A DNA stretch of 64,000 bases from Xanthomonas arboricola pv. populi (GTDB lineage Bacteria > Pseudomonadota > Gammaproteobacteria > Xanthomonadales > Xanthomonadaceae). Position numbers and translations under genes: made by a program. The notes under the pieces are model-generated. The model was not told the origin of the DNA and did not search any database. It saw only the letters and a program-made list of their open reading frames with translations. Shown piece by piece: positions 17,870-26,255 of this stretch. The number at the start of each line of letters is the position of its first letter. Position 1 is the stretch's first letter. Location: the NCBI RefSeq assembly GCF_002939945.1, contig NZ_MDEB01000011.1, forward strand, positions 39,872 through 103,871. The letters run 5' to 3'.

Positions 17870-18603
17870 GCGGCGTCGCCGATGCTGCGCTGGGCGGTGA
17901 GAAAGCGCTGCACGAACGGATCGGCCGGCTGTTCCAGCAGGCTGCGCGCACTGCCCTGCTGCACCACCTGGCCGGCCCGCATCAGCACCAGGGTGTCGGC
18001 CAGGTAGGCCGCTTCGGCGACGTCGTGGGTCACCAGTACCACGGTCTTGTGGAGCTGGGCGAACAGCGCACGCATCTGCGCCTGCAGGTCGTAACGCACG
18101 ATCGGGTCGAGCGCGCCCAGCGGCTCGTCCAGCAACAAGGCCGGTGGATCCAGCATCAGCGCCCGGATCAATCCCACGCGCTGGCGCTGACCACCGGAGA
18201 GCTCGGCCGGATAGCGCGCCAGCAGCTCTGCCGGCAACTGGCATAGCGCGCACAAGGTCTGCAGGCGTTGATCGATGCGTTGCCGGGTCCAGCCCAGCGT
18301 CTGCGCCAGCAACACCACGTTGCCGCGTGCATCCAGATGCGGAAACAGCCCGCCTTCCTGGATCACATAGCCGATGCGCTGGCGCTGCGCCTGGAGGCTG
18401 GCGCGTTGCAGCGGCGCGCCATCGAAGGCGACCGTGCCGCTGTCCGGCCACTCCAGCCCGACCAGCATCCGCAGCACGGTGGACTTGCCGGCGCCGCTGG
18501 GGCCGATCAAGGCAGTGGTGATGCCGCTGGCAAAATGCAGCGAAACGGTGTCGAGGGCAATGGCCTGGCCGTAGCGACGGCTGACCTGATCGAGAGTGAA
18601 CAT
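17866..18603 (-). CDS. Osmoprotectant ABC transporter ATP-binding protein
   Basis: A 245-residue ABC ATPase with Walker A GPSGAGKST (34-42), signature LSGGQRQRVGL, Walker B ALLLDEPLGALD and the H-loop VTHDV. It energises the fused binding-protein/permease encoded immediately downstream, with a 4-bp ATGA overlap. The closest family pattern is the OpuA/ProV-like group, but it lacks the C-terminal tandem CBS domains of ProV, so osmosensing through CBS is not expected. The ATG at 18603 is directly followed by the first strand of the fold. Confidence 0.9.
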   Translation of the reverse strand: MFTLDQVSRRYGQAIALDTVSLHFASGITTALIGPSGAGKSTVLRMLVGLEWPDSGTVAFDGAPLQRASLQAQRQRIGYVIQEGGLFPHLDARGNVVLLAQTLGWTRQRIDQRLQTLCALCQLPAELLARYPAELSGGQRQRVGLIRALMLDPPALLLDEPLGALDPIVRYDLQAQMRALFAQLHKTVVLVTHDVAEAAYLADTLVLMRAGQVVQQGSARSLLEQPADPFVQRFLTAQRSIGDAA

Positions 18604-18651
18604 GCGCTCGAGCTTGCCGAACGCAACGTCAGACGCGCGCGAAGGTGCGCA

Positions 18652-19044
18652 TCAGCGCGGTGGCGCCAGCAATTCGCGTGCGCTCAGGTAGCCGTCGCCA
18701 TTGGCGTCCTGCCGCGCAAAACGCTCGATCAGCGTGGCGCGATGCGCGGCGCGGGTAATCGGCTTGCCGCGTCGGCCAGGCAGTTCATCGCCCTGCAGCA
18801 CACCGTCGTGGTCCAGGTCGCGCTGATCGAAGGCGTAGCTCATCCACGCAAGGTATTCATCGCGGCCGACGCGGCCATCGCCATCGGTATCCATGCGCTG
18901 CAGATATTGCTGGCTGTCCTGCACCTGCACCTGCGCCTGCGCTTGCGCGAACACGGCCGGCCCGCACACACCACATGCCATTAGCAGGCCACGCGCGATC
19001 AAACCAAGCGATCCGCGCGCGCGCATCAGCGCGCGTGCCATCAT
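18652..19044 (-). CDS. Secreted EF-hand calcium-binding protein
   Basis: A 130-residue protein with a signal peptide (ends near V-F-A-Q-A) and three canonical EF-hand loops: DTDGDGRVGRDE (52-63), DLDHDGVLQGDE (76-87) and DANGDGYLSARE (113-124). It should bind calcium in the periplasm or outside the cell. The start ATG (19044) lies two bases after the stop of the desaturase gene, so the two are translationally linked. That arrangement suggests a membrane or envelope stress context, but no biochemical link between calcium and desaturation is visible. Confidence 0.8.
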   Translation of the reverse strand: MMARALMRARGSLGLIARGLLMACGVCGPAVFAQAQAQVQVQDSQQYLQRMDTDGDGRVGRDEYLAWMSYAFDQRDLDHDGVLQGDELPGRRGKPITRAAHRATLIERFARQDANGDGYLSARELLAPPR

Positions 19045-19046
19045 CC

Positions 19047-20297
19047 TTACGACCCACTCAGCGCATAACCTTTCAGCCGCGCCGCATAGGCCTGCAACGC
19101 GGCATTGCCGCTGGCTTCGGCCTCGTGACACCACTGCTGCAGGTGCTTGAGCCGTTCGGATGCGTCATGGCTGCGCGCCTCCAGCACGGCGGTCAGGCGC
19201 GCGCGATACTCCACCAGCGTGCGCATGCGCGGGCGCTCGGCCACCCAGTGCTGCAGTTGCGCACGCGCATCGGGCTTGAGCCAACGCCCGTCATCGACCA
19301 GGCCCTTGCGCAGGCGCCGCGGCAGCAACTGCCGCAACTTGGCGCCGGTGGCCGCGGCTTCTTCGCGCAGCGCCGGGGTGAACACATTGCGCTGGTAGTC
19401 GGTCATGGCCTGGAAGCGATGCGAGAGCAAGGCCTTGAGCGTGTCGGCATCGGGCACGGCGATGTTGGGACGGATGTCCAGCGACGGCGCCACGCGCAGC
19501 ACCTTGGCCAGACCGATCGCCTGCAGCCCGCGAATGGCGACCCAGCCGATATCCAGCTCCCAGCGCCGCATCGAGAACCGCGCCGAACTCGGGAACGCAT
19601 GATGGTTGTTGTGCAATTCTTCGCCACCGATCCACAGCGCCCACGGCGTGAGGTTGGTGGAGGTGTCGGCCGATTCGAAATTGCGATAGCCCCACCAGTG
19701 ACCCAGGCCGTTGACCACGCCGGCGGCCCAGAACGGAATCCACGCCATCTGGATCGCCCACAGCGCGATGCCGGGCAGGCCGAACAGCACGGCATCGATC
19801 ACCAGCAACGCGATCGGGCCTGCATTGGCATGCGGGGTGTACAGATGCCGCTCGATCCAGTCGGTGGGAGCGCCCTTGCCGTACTGCTCGATGTCGGCAC
19901 GCTGCGCGCGCGCTTCGCGGTACAGCTCCACGCCACGCCAGAACACCTGGCCGATGCCCTTGGTCTGCGGGCTGTGCGGGTCTTCCTCGGTCTCGACCTT
20001 GGCGTGATGCTTGCGATGGATCGCCACCCATTCGCGGGTGATCATCGAGGTGGTCAGCCAGGTCCAGAAGCGGAAGAAATGCGCCACCACCGGATGGAAG
20101 TCCACACCACGATGGGCCTGGCTGCGATGCAGGTACAAGGTCACCGCAAAGATGGTGAGCTGGGTGAACACCAGCAGCACCGCCAGCATGCCCCACACGC
20201 CCAGCCCAGCCACGCCGGAGGTCAGAACGTCGATGATCGGGTCGGACAACATCGGCATCTCCACAGCGGCGCCATTGGGTTGGATCGATAGAGACAT
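19047..20297 (-). CDS. Delta-9-type acyl-CoA/acyl-lipid fatty acid desaturase
   Basis: A 416-residue integral membrane di-iron enzyme. The three histidine boxes are HRSQAH (57-62), HRKHH (94-98) and HNNHH (229-233), separated by two hydrophobic hairpins as in stearoyl-CoA desaturases. It introduces a cis double bond into acyl chains and tunes membrane fluidity, for example in cold or envelope stress. About 100 extra residues after the last box form a charged helical tail not needed for catalysis. Start ATG 20297. Regulation by a palindromic site in the divergent promoter region (20322-20351) is plausible. The downstream EF-hand gene follows after two bases. Confidence 0.9.
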   Translation of the reverse strand: MSLSIQPNGAAVEMPMLSDPIIDVLTSGVAGLGVWGMLAVLLVFTQLTIFAVTLYLHRSQAHRGVDFHPVVAHFFRFWTWLTTSMITREWVAIHRKHHAKVETEEDPHSPQTKGIGQVFWRGVELYREARAQRADIEQYGKGAPTDWIERHLYTPHANAGPIALLVIDAVLFGLPGIALWAIQMAWIPFWAAGVVNGLGHWWGYRNFESADTSTNLTPWALWIGGEELHNNHHAFPSSARFSMRRWELDIGWVAIRGLQAIGLAKVLRVAPSLDIRPNIAVPDADTLKALLSHRFQAMTDYQRNVFTPALREEAAATGAKLRQLLPRRLRKGLVDDGRWLKPDARAQLQHWVAERPRMRTLVEYRARLTAVLEARSHDASERLKHLQQWCHEAEASGNAALQAYAARLKGYALSGS

Positions 20298-20321
20298 GAT
20301 GGGGGCGATGACGGCAAACTT

Positions 20322-20351
20322 CACCCTCCGGATGCGTAGGGTGCTCCCTAC
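20322..20351. promoter_or_regulatory. Overlapping palindromes in the desaturase/ABC divergent promoter
   Basis: CACCCT (20322-20327) pairs with AGGGTG (20338-20343), and the neighbouring GTAGGGTGCTCCCTAC (20336-20351) is a self-contained inverted repeat. Both lie in the 108-bp gap between the leftward desaturase and rightward ABC gene. Two competing dyads in a short divergent promoter are typical of an operator, but the regulator is unknown. Confidence 0.45.
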
Positions 20352-20405
20352 ATTTCTAAAGCGGTTCACACGCTCCCTTTCCCCACTGCGCCTGATGTCG
20401 CCCGT

Positions 20406-21251
20406 ATGACGGTTACCGCCCAGATGTCCACCGATCCTGCTGCTGTTGCGAACGCCATCCCGTTGATCGAGCTCGACCAGGCCAGCGTGATGCGCGGCCA
20501 GGTGCGCGTGCTGCGTGCGCTCAATCTGCGCATTGCGCTGGGGCAGCACACCGCCATCCTCGGCCCCAATGGCTGCGGCAAGTCCTCCTTCATCAAACTG
20601 ATCACCCGCGAGCTGTATCCGCTGGTGCGCGCCGATGGCCAGCCGGCGGTGAAAGTGCTCGGGCAGACGCGCTGGCAGGTGGATCGCCTGCGCTCGCAGC
20701 TGGGCATCGTCACCGGCGACCTCAGCGTCAACCTGGCCGACATGCCGGGGCTGGATGTGGAGAGCGCGGTGCTGTCCGGTTTCTTCGCCAGCTATGTGGT
20801 GCCACCGCATCGCGAGATCAGCGACGACATGCGCACCCGGGCACGTGAGGCATTGGCACTGGCGCGCGCCCTGCCGTTGCTGGACCGGCAATTTGCCGAA
20901 CTGTCGGCCGGCGAAACCCGCCGCGTGCTGATCGCGCGCGCACTGGTGAACCGCCCACAGGCGCTGCTGCTGGACGAGCCGTCCACCGGCCTGGACCTGG
21001 TGGCGCGACAGCACCTGCTCGACACCATGCGTCACCTGGCCCGGCAAGGCATCACGCTGATCCTGGTGACCCATCACATCGAGGAAATCGTGCCGGAGAT
21101 CGCGCGGGTGATCCTGCTGCGGGCCGGCACCGTCGTGGCCGATGGTCCGCGCGATGCGCTGCTCACCGACGCCCGCCTGTCGGACGTGTTCGGCGGCCCG
21201 GTGCGGGTGCAGCGCGACGGCGAGCGCTATTGGGCGACGGTAGGCGAGTAA
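20406..21251 (+). CDS. ABC transporter ATP-binding protein (ModF-like, lone)
   Basis: A 281-residue soluble ABC ATPase: Walker A GPNGCGKSS (53-61), signature LSAGETRRVLIARAL, Walker B ALLLDEPSTGLD, switch VTHHIEEI. The 'LSAGE' signature and the N-terminal 20 residues before the first strand resemble ModF/PhnL-like lone ATPases; no permease or binding protein is adjacent. It may act with a permease encoded elsewhere or in a non-transport role. It is divergently transcribed from the desaturase gene and followed by a small hairpin. Confidence 0.8.
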   Translation: MTVTAQMSTDPAAVANAIPLIELDQASVMRGQVRVLRALNLRIALGQHTAILGPNGCGKSSFIKLITRELYPLVRADGQPAVKVLGQTRWQVDRLRSQLGIVTGDLSVNLADMPGLDVESAVLSGFFASYVVPPHREISDDMRTRAREALALARALPLLDRQFAELSAGETRRVLIARALVNRPQALLLDEPSTGLDLVARQHLLDTMRHLARQGITLILVTHHIEEIVPEIARVILLRAGTVVADGPRDALLTDARLSDVFGGPVRVQRDGERYWATVGE

Positions 21252-21253
21252 GG

Positions 21254-21273
21254 GCCACCCGCCGCGCGGTGGC
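21254..21273 (+). terminator. Short hairpin after the ABC ATPase gene
   Basis: GCCACC (21254-21259) and GGTGGC (21268-21273) form a six-pair stem with a GC-rich loop three bases after the stop codon at 21251. There is no T-tract, so termination strength is uncertain. Confidence 0.4.
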
Positions 21274-21462
21274 GCGCAGGCCGGTGCCTTGCGCAAGCTG
21301 CCCGACGACACCCGGCAGCGATGCGCTCACCGCAGCGAAGGCTCGGTGCTGGGCGGACTGGGCCGGTTGCTGGATGGGGATAACCGGTCTCGATGGCCGG
21401 GTCGGGGCGAGGATACGCGGCGAAGCCACGCCTGGAACGCGATGACACCGGGCTTGGCAGGC

Positions 21463-21509
21463 ACCCTCATCCGGCGCTGCGCGCCACCTTCTCCCGGTGG
21501 GAGAAGGGA
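21463..21509. repeat. Dispersed intergenic repeat (CCCTCATCC...GGGAGAAGG type), copy 1
   Basis: Sequence beginning ACCCTCATCCGGCGCTGCG and ending GGTGGGAGAAGGGA. Similar elements recur at 33510-33553, in 35441-35722 and in 46683-46770, in either orientation. It contains a short internal dyad (CTTCTCCCgGTGGGAGAAG). No gene lies between 21252 and 21635; this repeat and the preceding hairpin are all I see there. Confidence 0.8.
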
Positions 21510-21635
21510 CAGCCATTGCTTGCTGCAACTGCAGTCTGCGCACGTTCCAGTCACCTCCAGCGCCGACCAGGCAGCGCAGCCACAGTGACGGCACGCGTGT
21601 ATTCTCCCTCGCCTTCCATCCAACAGTCCGTCGCC

Positions 21636-22673
21636 ATGACCGCGCTCCGCCGCCCCCGCTTTCTCGCCTCGATGTCCTTGCTCGGTCTGCTCTGCGCCTG
21701 CGGCGGCGAGCCGCGTCCGGCGGCACCGGCGCCGGTCGTGCAGGCACCGTCTGCCGGCGCGGCCAAGCCGGTGAAGATCGGCGTGGCGCTCGGTGGCGGC
21801 GCGGCCAAGGGCTTTGCGCATATCGGCGTGATCAAGATGCTCGAGGCCAACGGCTTTGCGCCGGTGGTGGTGTCGGGCACCAGCGCCGGCAGCGTGGTCG
21901 GGGCGCTGTATGCCAGCGGCATGGATGCATTCCAGATGCAGGAAAAGGCCGTCGCGCTCGACCAAACCAGCATCCGCGATGTGCGGATCTTCTCCGGCGG
22001 CCTGGTGCAGGGCCAGAAGCTGCAGGACTACGTCAACGCGCAGCTCGGCGGCAGGCCGATCGACAAATTGCGCAAGCCGTTCGCGGCGGTCGCCACACGG
22101 CTGGAAGACGGCGAACGCACCGTGTTCGTGCGTGGCAATGCTGGCCAGGCGGTGCGTGCGTCCAGCAGCATTCCTGGCGTGTTCGAGCCGGTGACCATCG
22201 GCCAATATCACTATGTGGACGGCGGCGTGGTCAGCCCGGTGCCGGTGGATGCGGCGCGCCAGCTCGGCGCCGAATTCGTGGTGGCGGTGGACATCTCCAG
22301 CAAGGCCAGCGGCAAGAATCCCGGCGATCTGCTCGGCACCGTCAACCAGTCGATCTCGATCATGGGCCAGCGCCTGGGCGAGGCCGAACTCAAGCGTGCC
22401 GATGTGGTGATCCGCCCGAAGGTCAGCGACATCGGCTCGGCCGATTTCAACCAGCGTGGTGCGGCCATCCTGGAAGGCGAGCGGGCCGCGATGGCGGCAA
22501 TGCCGCAGATCCGCGCCAAGATCGCGCAGTTGCAGGCGCAGCGCAGCGGTGCCACCCGCACTGCAGCCGAGCAGGCTGCGGCCGCCAAGGCAGAGGCGTA
22601 TCGGCGCTGTCTGCAGGAGCGCTCGCGCTGGCAGAAACTGCGCGGCAAGGACGAGGCCTGCGTGGCGCCGTGA
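21636..22673 (+). CDS. Patatin-like phospholipase lipoprotein
   Basis: A 345-residue enzyme of the patatin/RssA type. The N-terminus is a lipoprotein signal with likely acylated Cys22 (L-C-A-C). The oxyanion loop GGGAAKG is at residues 53-59, the nucleophile Ser83 in GTSAGS and the catalytic Asp195 in DGGVVSPVP. It should hydrolyse phospholipid or acyl esters at the periplasmic face. The C-terminal ~40 residues are Ala/Gln/Glu-rich helix. The start ATG at 21636 begins the signal peptide. The gene lies alone, followed by a 70-bp repeat array. Confidence 0.88.
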   Translation: MTALRRPRFLASMSLLGLLCACGGEPRPAAPAPVVQAPSAGAAKPVKIGVALGGGAAKGFAHIGVIKMLEANGFAPVVVSGTSAGSVVGALYASGMDAFQMQEKAVALDQTSIRDVRIFSGGLVQGQKLQDYVNAQLGGRPIDKLRKPFAAVATRLEDGERTVFVRGNAGQAVRASSSIPGVFEPVTIGQYHYVDGGVVSPVPVDAARQLGAEFVVAVDISSKASGKNPGDLLGTVNQSISIMGQRLGEAELKRADVVIRPKVSDIGSADFNQRGAAILEGERAAMAAMPQIRAKIAQLQAQRSGATRTAAEQAAAAKAEAYRRCLQERSRWQKLRGKDEACVAP

Positions 22674-22833
22674 GGGCGATGCAGTGCGAGGAAATGCGGA
22701 GGTGATGCGGGTACCACGCGCGGCCATGCGGAGCTGAGCGGGGGAGGTGCGCCTGTTGCGAGACGCGCGCTTTTAAAGCCGATGCGTCGGGCAACTGCAT
22801 TTGTTGATGCCTGGTGCCGATGCACCGAGCGTG

Positions 22834-23157
22834 TGCCGGACAGGGTCGCGACCAGGTCCGCTCCTACGGTGGCGCGGCGGTTCCTTCGGGTGCGCTGGAG
22901 ACCTGCCGGACAGGGTCGCGGCCAGGTCCGCTCCTACGGTGGCGCGGCGGTTCCTTCGGGTGCGCTGGAGACCTGCCGGACAGGGTCGCGGCCGGGTCCG
23001 CTCCTACGGTGGCGCGGCGATTCCTTCGGGTGCGCTGGGGACCTGCCGGACAGGGTCGCGGCCAGGTCCGCTCCTACGATGGCGGGCGTTTTCGGGTGCA
23101 GTGGCCAACGGCACGGCCAGCGCCGCTCTTGTAGGAGCGGCCCTGGCCGCGAGGCGT
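22834..23157. repeat. Four 70-bp tandem repeats carrying a REP core, plus an inverted copy
   Basis: The unit beginning TGCCGGACAGGGTCGCG starts at 22834, 22904, 22974 and 23044, a strict 70-bp period with one to a few differences per copy. Each contains the dispersed core GGTCCGCTCCTAC. An inverted core (TGTAGGAGCGGCC) follows at about 23130-23157. No protein-like frame covers the array. With the flanking bases it fills the 547-bp gap between the patatin and TonB-receptor genes, which converge on it. Open frames in three phases across it arise from the 70-bp period. Confidence 0.9.
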
Positions 23158-23220
23158 TACCCGTAGCAGCGCCTGGACTTCATGGGCAACGCCTCAATCC
23201 CGGACTTCACCGGCAACGCC

Positions 23221-25422
23221 TCAATAGCGCCAGCGCAACGACACGCTGACAAACCGCGGCTCGCCGTAGTTCTGGTAATCCAGGTTGGCCCAGTAGGTCT
23301 TGTCGAAGGCATTGCGTACCGCCAGCGTGGCGGTCCATTGCTCGCTGATGCGGTAGTTGGCGTTGAAATGCACCAGTGCGTACGGGTTCTGCACCACCGT
23401 CACCGGGGTGGTGGCGCCGGTGCCGTCGCCGGTGGGGCGCTCGATGTTGAAGCCGCGCACCGCGCTCTGCCAGCTGACGCCGCCGCCGATGCTCAGGCGC
23501 TCCCAGGCACCGGGCAGGCGCAGCTGCGTGGACAGCTGCAGATAATCCTCGGGCAGATTGGCGTAGATCGCAGCGGTGGGCGGGCGCGTCACCTTGACGT
23601 GGGTAAAGCCGGCATTGACGGTCCAGCCGGGCAGGATCTCGCCGTTGACATCCATTTCCCAGCCACGGCTCTTGGTGCCGTTGATGCCGATGTAGGCCGA
23701 ATTGCCGTCCGGCAGCGAGGATTCGGGCTGGGTCATGTCGCGCACGGCGAAGTTGTCCTGCTTGGCCTCGAACACGGCGGCAGTAGCCATCGCATGACCA
23801 TCGAACAACTGCGCCTTGATGCCGGCCTCCAGGTTGGAGCCTTCCACCGGGGCGAGCAGGTTGTTGTCCTTGTCGCGGTAATTCTGCGGATTGAAGATTT
23901 CGGTATAGCTGGCGTAGAGCGACACCTCCGGCACGATGTCGTAGACCAGTCCCACGTATGGGGTGACTTCGTCGCTTACTTCGTAGCGGCCGCTGGTGCC
24001 GGTGTAGGCGCCACTGGCGTCGAAGGCCTGGGTGCGGGTCTCCCAGGAACTCAGGCGTGCGCCGGCAATCAGCGACAGCGGGTCGGCCAGACGCAACCGG
24101 GTGGAGGCATACACGCCGCGCTGCGTGGTGCGCGCTTCGCTGCGGCGGCCGGTGCGCGCATAGGTCACTTCGGGAATATCCCCATCCCAGTTGCGGATGT
24201 CGGGGATGAAATAGCAACGTTCGCCGTCGCAGGTGGCCCAGTCATCGGGATAGGTCTGCGCGACGCCGTAGGAGGTCGACTGCAGATCCTGCCAGCTGCC
24301 GCCGACCACCACATCGTGCTGGCGGCCGAACAACGAGAAACCGCCGGACAGGTACACGTCCACGCCATCGCGCGCATCGCTGGTTTCGCCGACGCCGGTG
24401 CGCAGGAACATACCGCTGCCGTCGGCGGCCGGATAGCCGGCGCCATAGACGCGCAGGCTCTGTACATCGCCCTTGGTGTGCGCATAGTTGACGCGCAGCA
24501 ACCAGTCCTCGCCGAAGCGCTGCTCCAGGTTGGCGAAGGCGGTGCTGGTTTCGCGCTGCCAACGGCTCCACTTGGGCGCCAGGTTGGTGGAGCGCGGCAG
24601 GTTGGCCGGCGAACCATCGGCGGCGAAGAACGGCACCGTGCCCCAGGTCGAGCCGATCGGGCTGTTGTCCTGCCGCTGATACCCGACGGTGAGCGTGGTG
24701 CTGTCGGTCAGGTCGCCTTCCAGCACCGCCATGCCCGACATCTTGTTGTCGTGGTAACGGTCGTAGTAGTAGTCGCGATCCTGCCAGGCGGCCACCACGC
24801 GGCTGCGCCAGCGCCCGTCTTCGGTCAGCGGCGCATTGACGTCGGCCTGCATGCGGCGGAAATCCCAGGTGCCCGCGCTCACCGCAAACGAGGCGTCGAA
24901 GTCCTTGCCCGGGCGCTTGCGCAGCAGGTTGACCGTGGCCGAGGGGATGCCGGCGCCGGTGAGCAGGCCGTTGGCGCCGCGGATCACCTCGATGCGGTCG
25001 TAGAAGACCGTGTCGTATTCCTGGTTGGTCGAACCGCTGTAGGTGGGCAGGCCATCGACCTGGAAGTCGGTGATCTGGAAGCCACGCGCGAAATACAGCG
25101 GGCGCTGGGTGTCGTAGAACGACACGTTGACACCGGTGACGTTGCGCATCACGTCGTCAATGCTGAACAGCGATTGCTCTTCCAGCCGCTGCAGCCCGAT
25201 CACGCTCACCGATTGCGGCGTTTCCTGCAGGGTCAGCGGCAGGCGCGTGGTGGTGGCCGGCTGCGCGCGGCTCACCGCGCCGTTGACGTTGACCTGGTCA
25301 AGCGTCTTGGCGTTGCTTGCATCGGCGACGGCATCGTCGGCACGGGCAGCGCAGGGCGTCAGCGCCAACGCGCACAGCAAGGCAGCGGACAACGTGGCCA
25401 GAGGAGCGGAAATCGCGGGCAT
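23221..25422 (-). CDS. TonB-dependent ferri-siderophore receptor (FhuE/FpvA-like)
   Basis: A 733-residue outer-membrane receptor with signal peptide (ends A-A-R-A), plug domain (starts 'RLPLTLQETPQSVSVIGLQR', contains 'DVMRNVTGVNVSFYD' and 'YDRIEVIRGANGLLTG') and a beta-barrel finishing with the terminal aromatic strand 'FVSVSLRWRY'. The plug pattern fits siderophore receptors of the FhuE/ferric-coprogen type, which import hydroxamate-iron complexes using TonB energy. A Fur-box-like site lies about 155 bp upstream. No siderophore biosynthesis or ABC genes are beside it, so uptake of xenosiderophores is likely. Start at the ATG at 25422; an in-frame ATG at 25500 would precede the signal peptide and is less likely. 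Confidence 0.9.
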   Translation of the reverse strand: MPAISAPLATLSAALLCALALTPCAARADDAVADASNAKTLDQVNVNGAVSRAQPATTTRLPLTLQETPQSVSVIGLQRLEEQSLFSIDDVMRNVTGVNVSFYDTQRPLYFARGFQITDFQVDGLPTYSGSTNQEYDTVFYDRIEVIRGANGLLTGAGIPSATVNLLRKRPGKDFDASFAVSAGTWDFRRMQADVNAPLTEDGRWRSRVVAAWQDRDYYYDRYHDNKMSGMAVLEGDLTDSTTLTVGYQRQDNSPIGSTWGTVPFFAADGSPANLPRSTNLAPKWSRWQRETSTAFANLEQRFGEDWLLRVNYAHTKGDVQSLRVYGAGYPAADGSGMFLRTGVGETSDARDGVDVYLSGGFSLFGRQHDVVVGGSWQDLQSTSYGVAQTYPDDWATCDGERCYFIPDIRNWDGDIPEVTYARTGRRSEARTTQRGVYASTRLRLADPLSLIAGARLSSWETRTQAFDASGAYTGTSGRYEVSDEVTPYVGLVYDIVPEVSLYASYTEIFNPQNYRDKDNNLLAPVEGSNLEAGIKAQLFDGHAMATAAVFEAKQDNFAVRDMTQPESSLPDGNSAYIGINGTKSRGWEMDVNGEILPGWTVNAGFTHVKVTRPPTAAIYANLPEDYLQLSTQLRLPGAWERLSIGGGVSWQSAVRGFNIERPTGDGTGATTPVTVVQNPYALVHFNANYRISEQWTATLAVRNAFDKTYWANLDYQNYGEPRFVSVSLRWRY

Positions 25423-25575
25423 TGGAGGGTTCTCATCGATCGGTGCGGGACGCGTGGCGTCACGGGGCAGGAAAGCGCAGGCATGCGTGGCGCGTCCCAC
25501 TCGGGCGACGAGCTGGCTGGCCCTGCCGGGCTGGCGGATCGACGAGAAGACATGCCGGACGCGGCCGGATGTTAC

Positions 25576-25594
25576 GCAAATGTAAATCGTTATC
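25576..25594 (-). promoter_or_regulatory. Fur-box-like site upstream of the TonB receptor
   Basis: GCAAATGTAAATCGTTATC matches 14 of the 19 positions of the classical Fur consensus (GATAATGATAATCATTATC) by eye. It lies between the receptor gene and the Lrp-type gene, about 155 bp upstream of the receptor ATG, in a local AT-rich patch typical of an iron-repressed promoter. Confidence 0.6.
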
Positions 25595-25645
25595 GTTTGA
25601 GAGGCAAGTCACATTGCGCGCCTGCCTGTCCTGCAACCCGCCCGA

Positions 25646-26128
25646 TCACCCCAGATGCGAAAGCGGCAAACCTTCCGGCGCTTTCACCGTGCGCAGCACG
25701 AAGCTGGAATTGACGTCGGACACGCCGGTGGCGTTGAGCAGGCGGTCGAGCAGAAAGCGCGAAAAATGCTCCAGATCGCGCACCTGCACCTGCAGCAGAT
25801 AATCCATGTCGCCGGTGAGCGCCCAACAGGCCACCACCTCGTCCCAGCCGCGCACGCCATCGGCGAAATGCTCGATATCGGCCTGGCCGTGCTGCTCCAG
25901 CTGCACCCGCACGAAGGCCTGCAGCCCCAGCCCCAGCGCCTTGGCATCCAGGCGCGCGCCGTAGCCGGCGATGATGCCGGCCGCCTCCAGCCGCTGGGTG
26001 CGGCGCAGGCAGGCCGAGGCCGACAGGTTGACCTGCACCGCCAACTCCGCATTGCTGCTGCGGCCCTGCGTCTGCAGCAGGGCCAGCAGGCGTAGATCGG
26101 TGCGGTCCAGGGCGATTGGCTGGTCCAT
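25646..26128 (-). CDS. Lrp/AsnC-family transcriptional regulator
   Basis: A 160-residue regulator of the leucine-responsive family: N-terminal winged helix-turn-helix (NLSASACLRRTQRLEAAGII region, about residues 34-53) and a C-terminal RAM ligand-binding domain (GDMDYLLQVQVRDLEHFSRF). Length is standard. It is divergent from phhA, with a perfect palindrome between them, so it very likely senses phenylalanine or tyrosine and controls phhA, as PhhR-like regulators do in other bacteria; PhhR itself belongs to another family, so this is a family-level inference. The ATG at 26128 gives the normal length; upstream frames only add an unstructured tail. Confidence 0.9.
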   Translation of the reverse strand: MDQPIALDRTDLRLLALLQTQGRSSNAELAVQVNLSASACLRRTQRLEAAGIIAGYGARLDAKALGLGLQAFVRVQLEQHGQADIEHFADGVRGWDEVVACWALTGDMDYLLQVQVRDLEHFSRFLLDRLLNATGVSDVNSSFVLRTVKAPEGLPLSHLG

Positions 26129-26156
26129 ATGTTGCGCAGCAGCAGAGAATGACGCA

Positions 26157-26195
26157 CGAATCTTGCGCCTTGAAGCACTCATCACGCAAGATTCG
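26157..26195. promoter_or_regulatory. Perfect 11-bp palindrome between lrp-type gene and phhA
   Basis: CGAATCTTGCG (26157-26167) is exactly complementary to CGCAAGATTCG (26185-26195), with a 17-bp spacer, so the half-site centres are 28 bp apart, close to three helical turns. It occupies the middle of the 127-bp divergent promoter. Lrp-type proteins bind such spaced dyads as octamers or dimers of dimers, so this is the likely operator for both genes. Confidence 0.75.
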
Positions 26196-26255
26196 CAATC
26201 CCGTTGCGCGACCATCGGGCTAAGGTGAGCGCTGATCATCGGGAACTGCCGCCGC

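Noticed and set aside
22834..23100. Possible CRISPR array
   Set aside because: Units are contiguous 70-bp copies without unique spacers and there are no cas genes.
23182..25713. Plus-strand frame of 843 codons
   Set aside because: Antisense of the TonB receptor gene.
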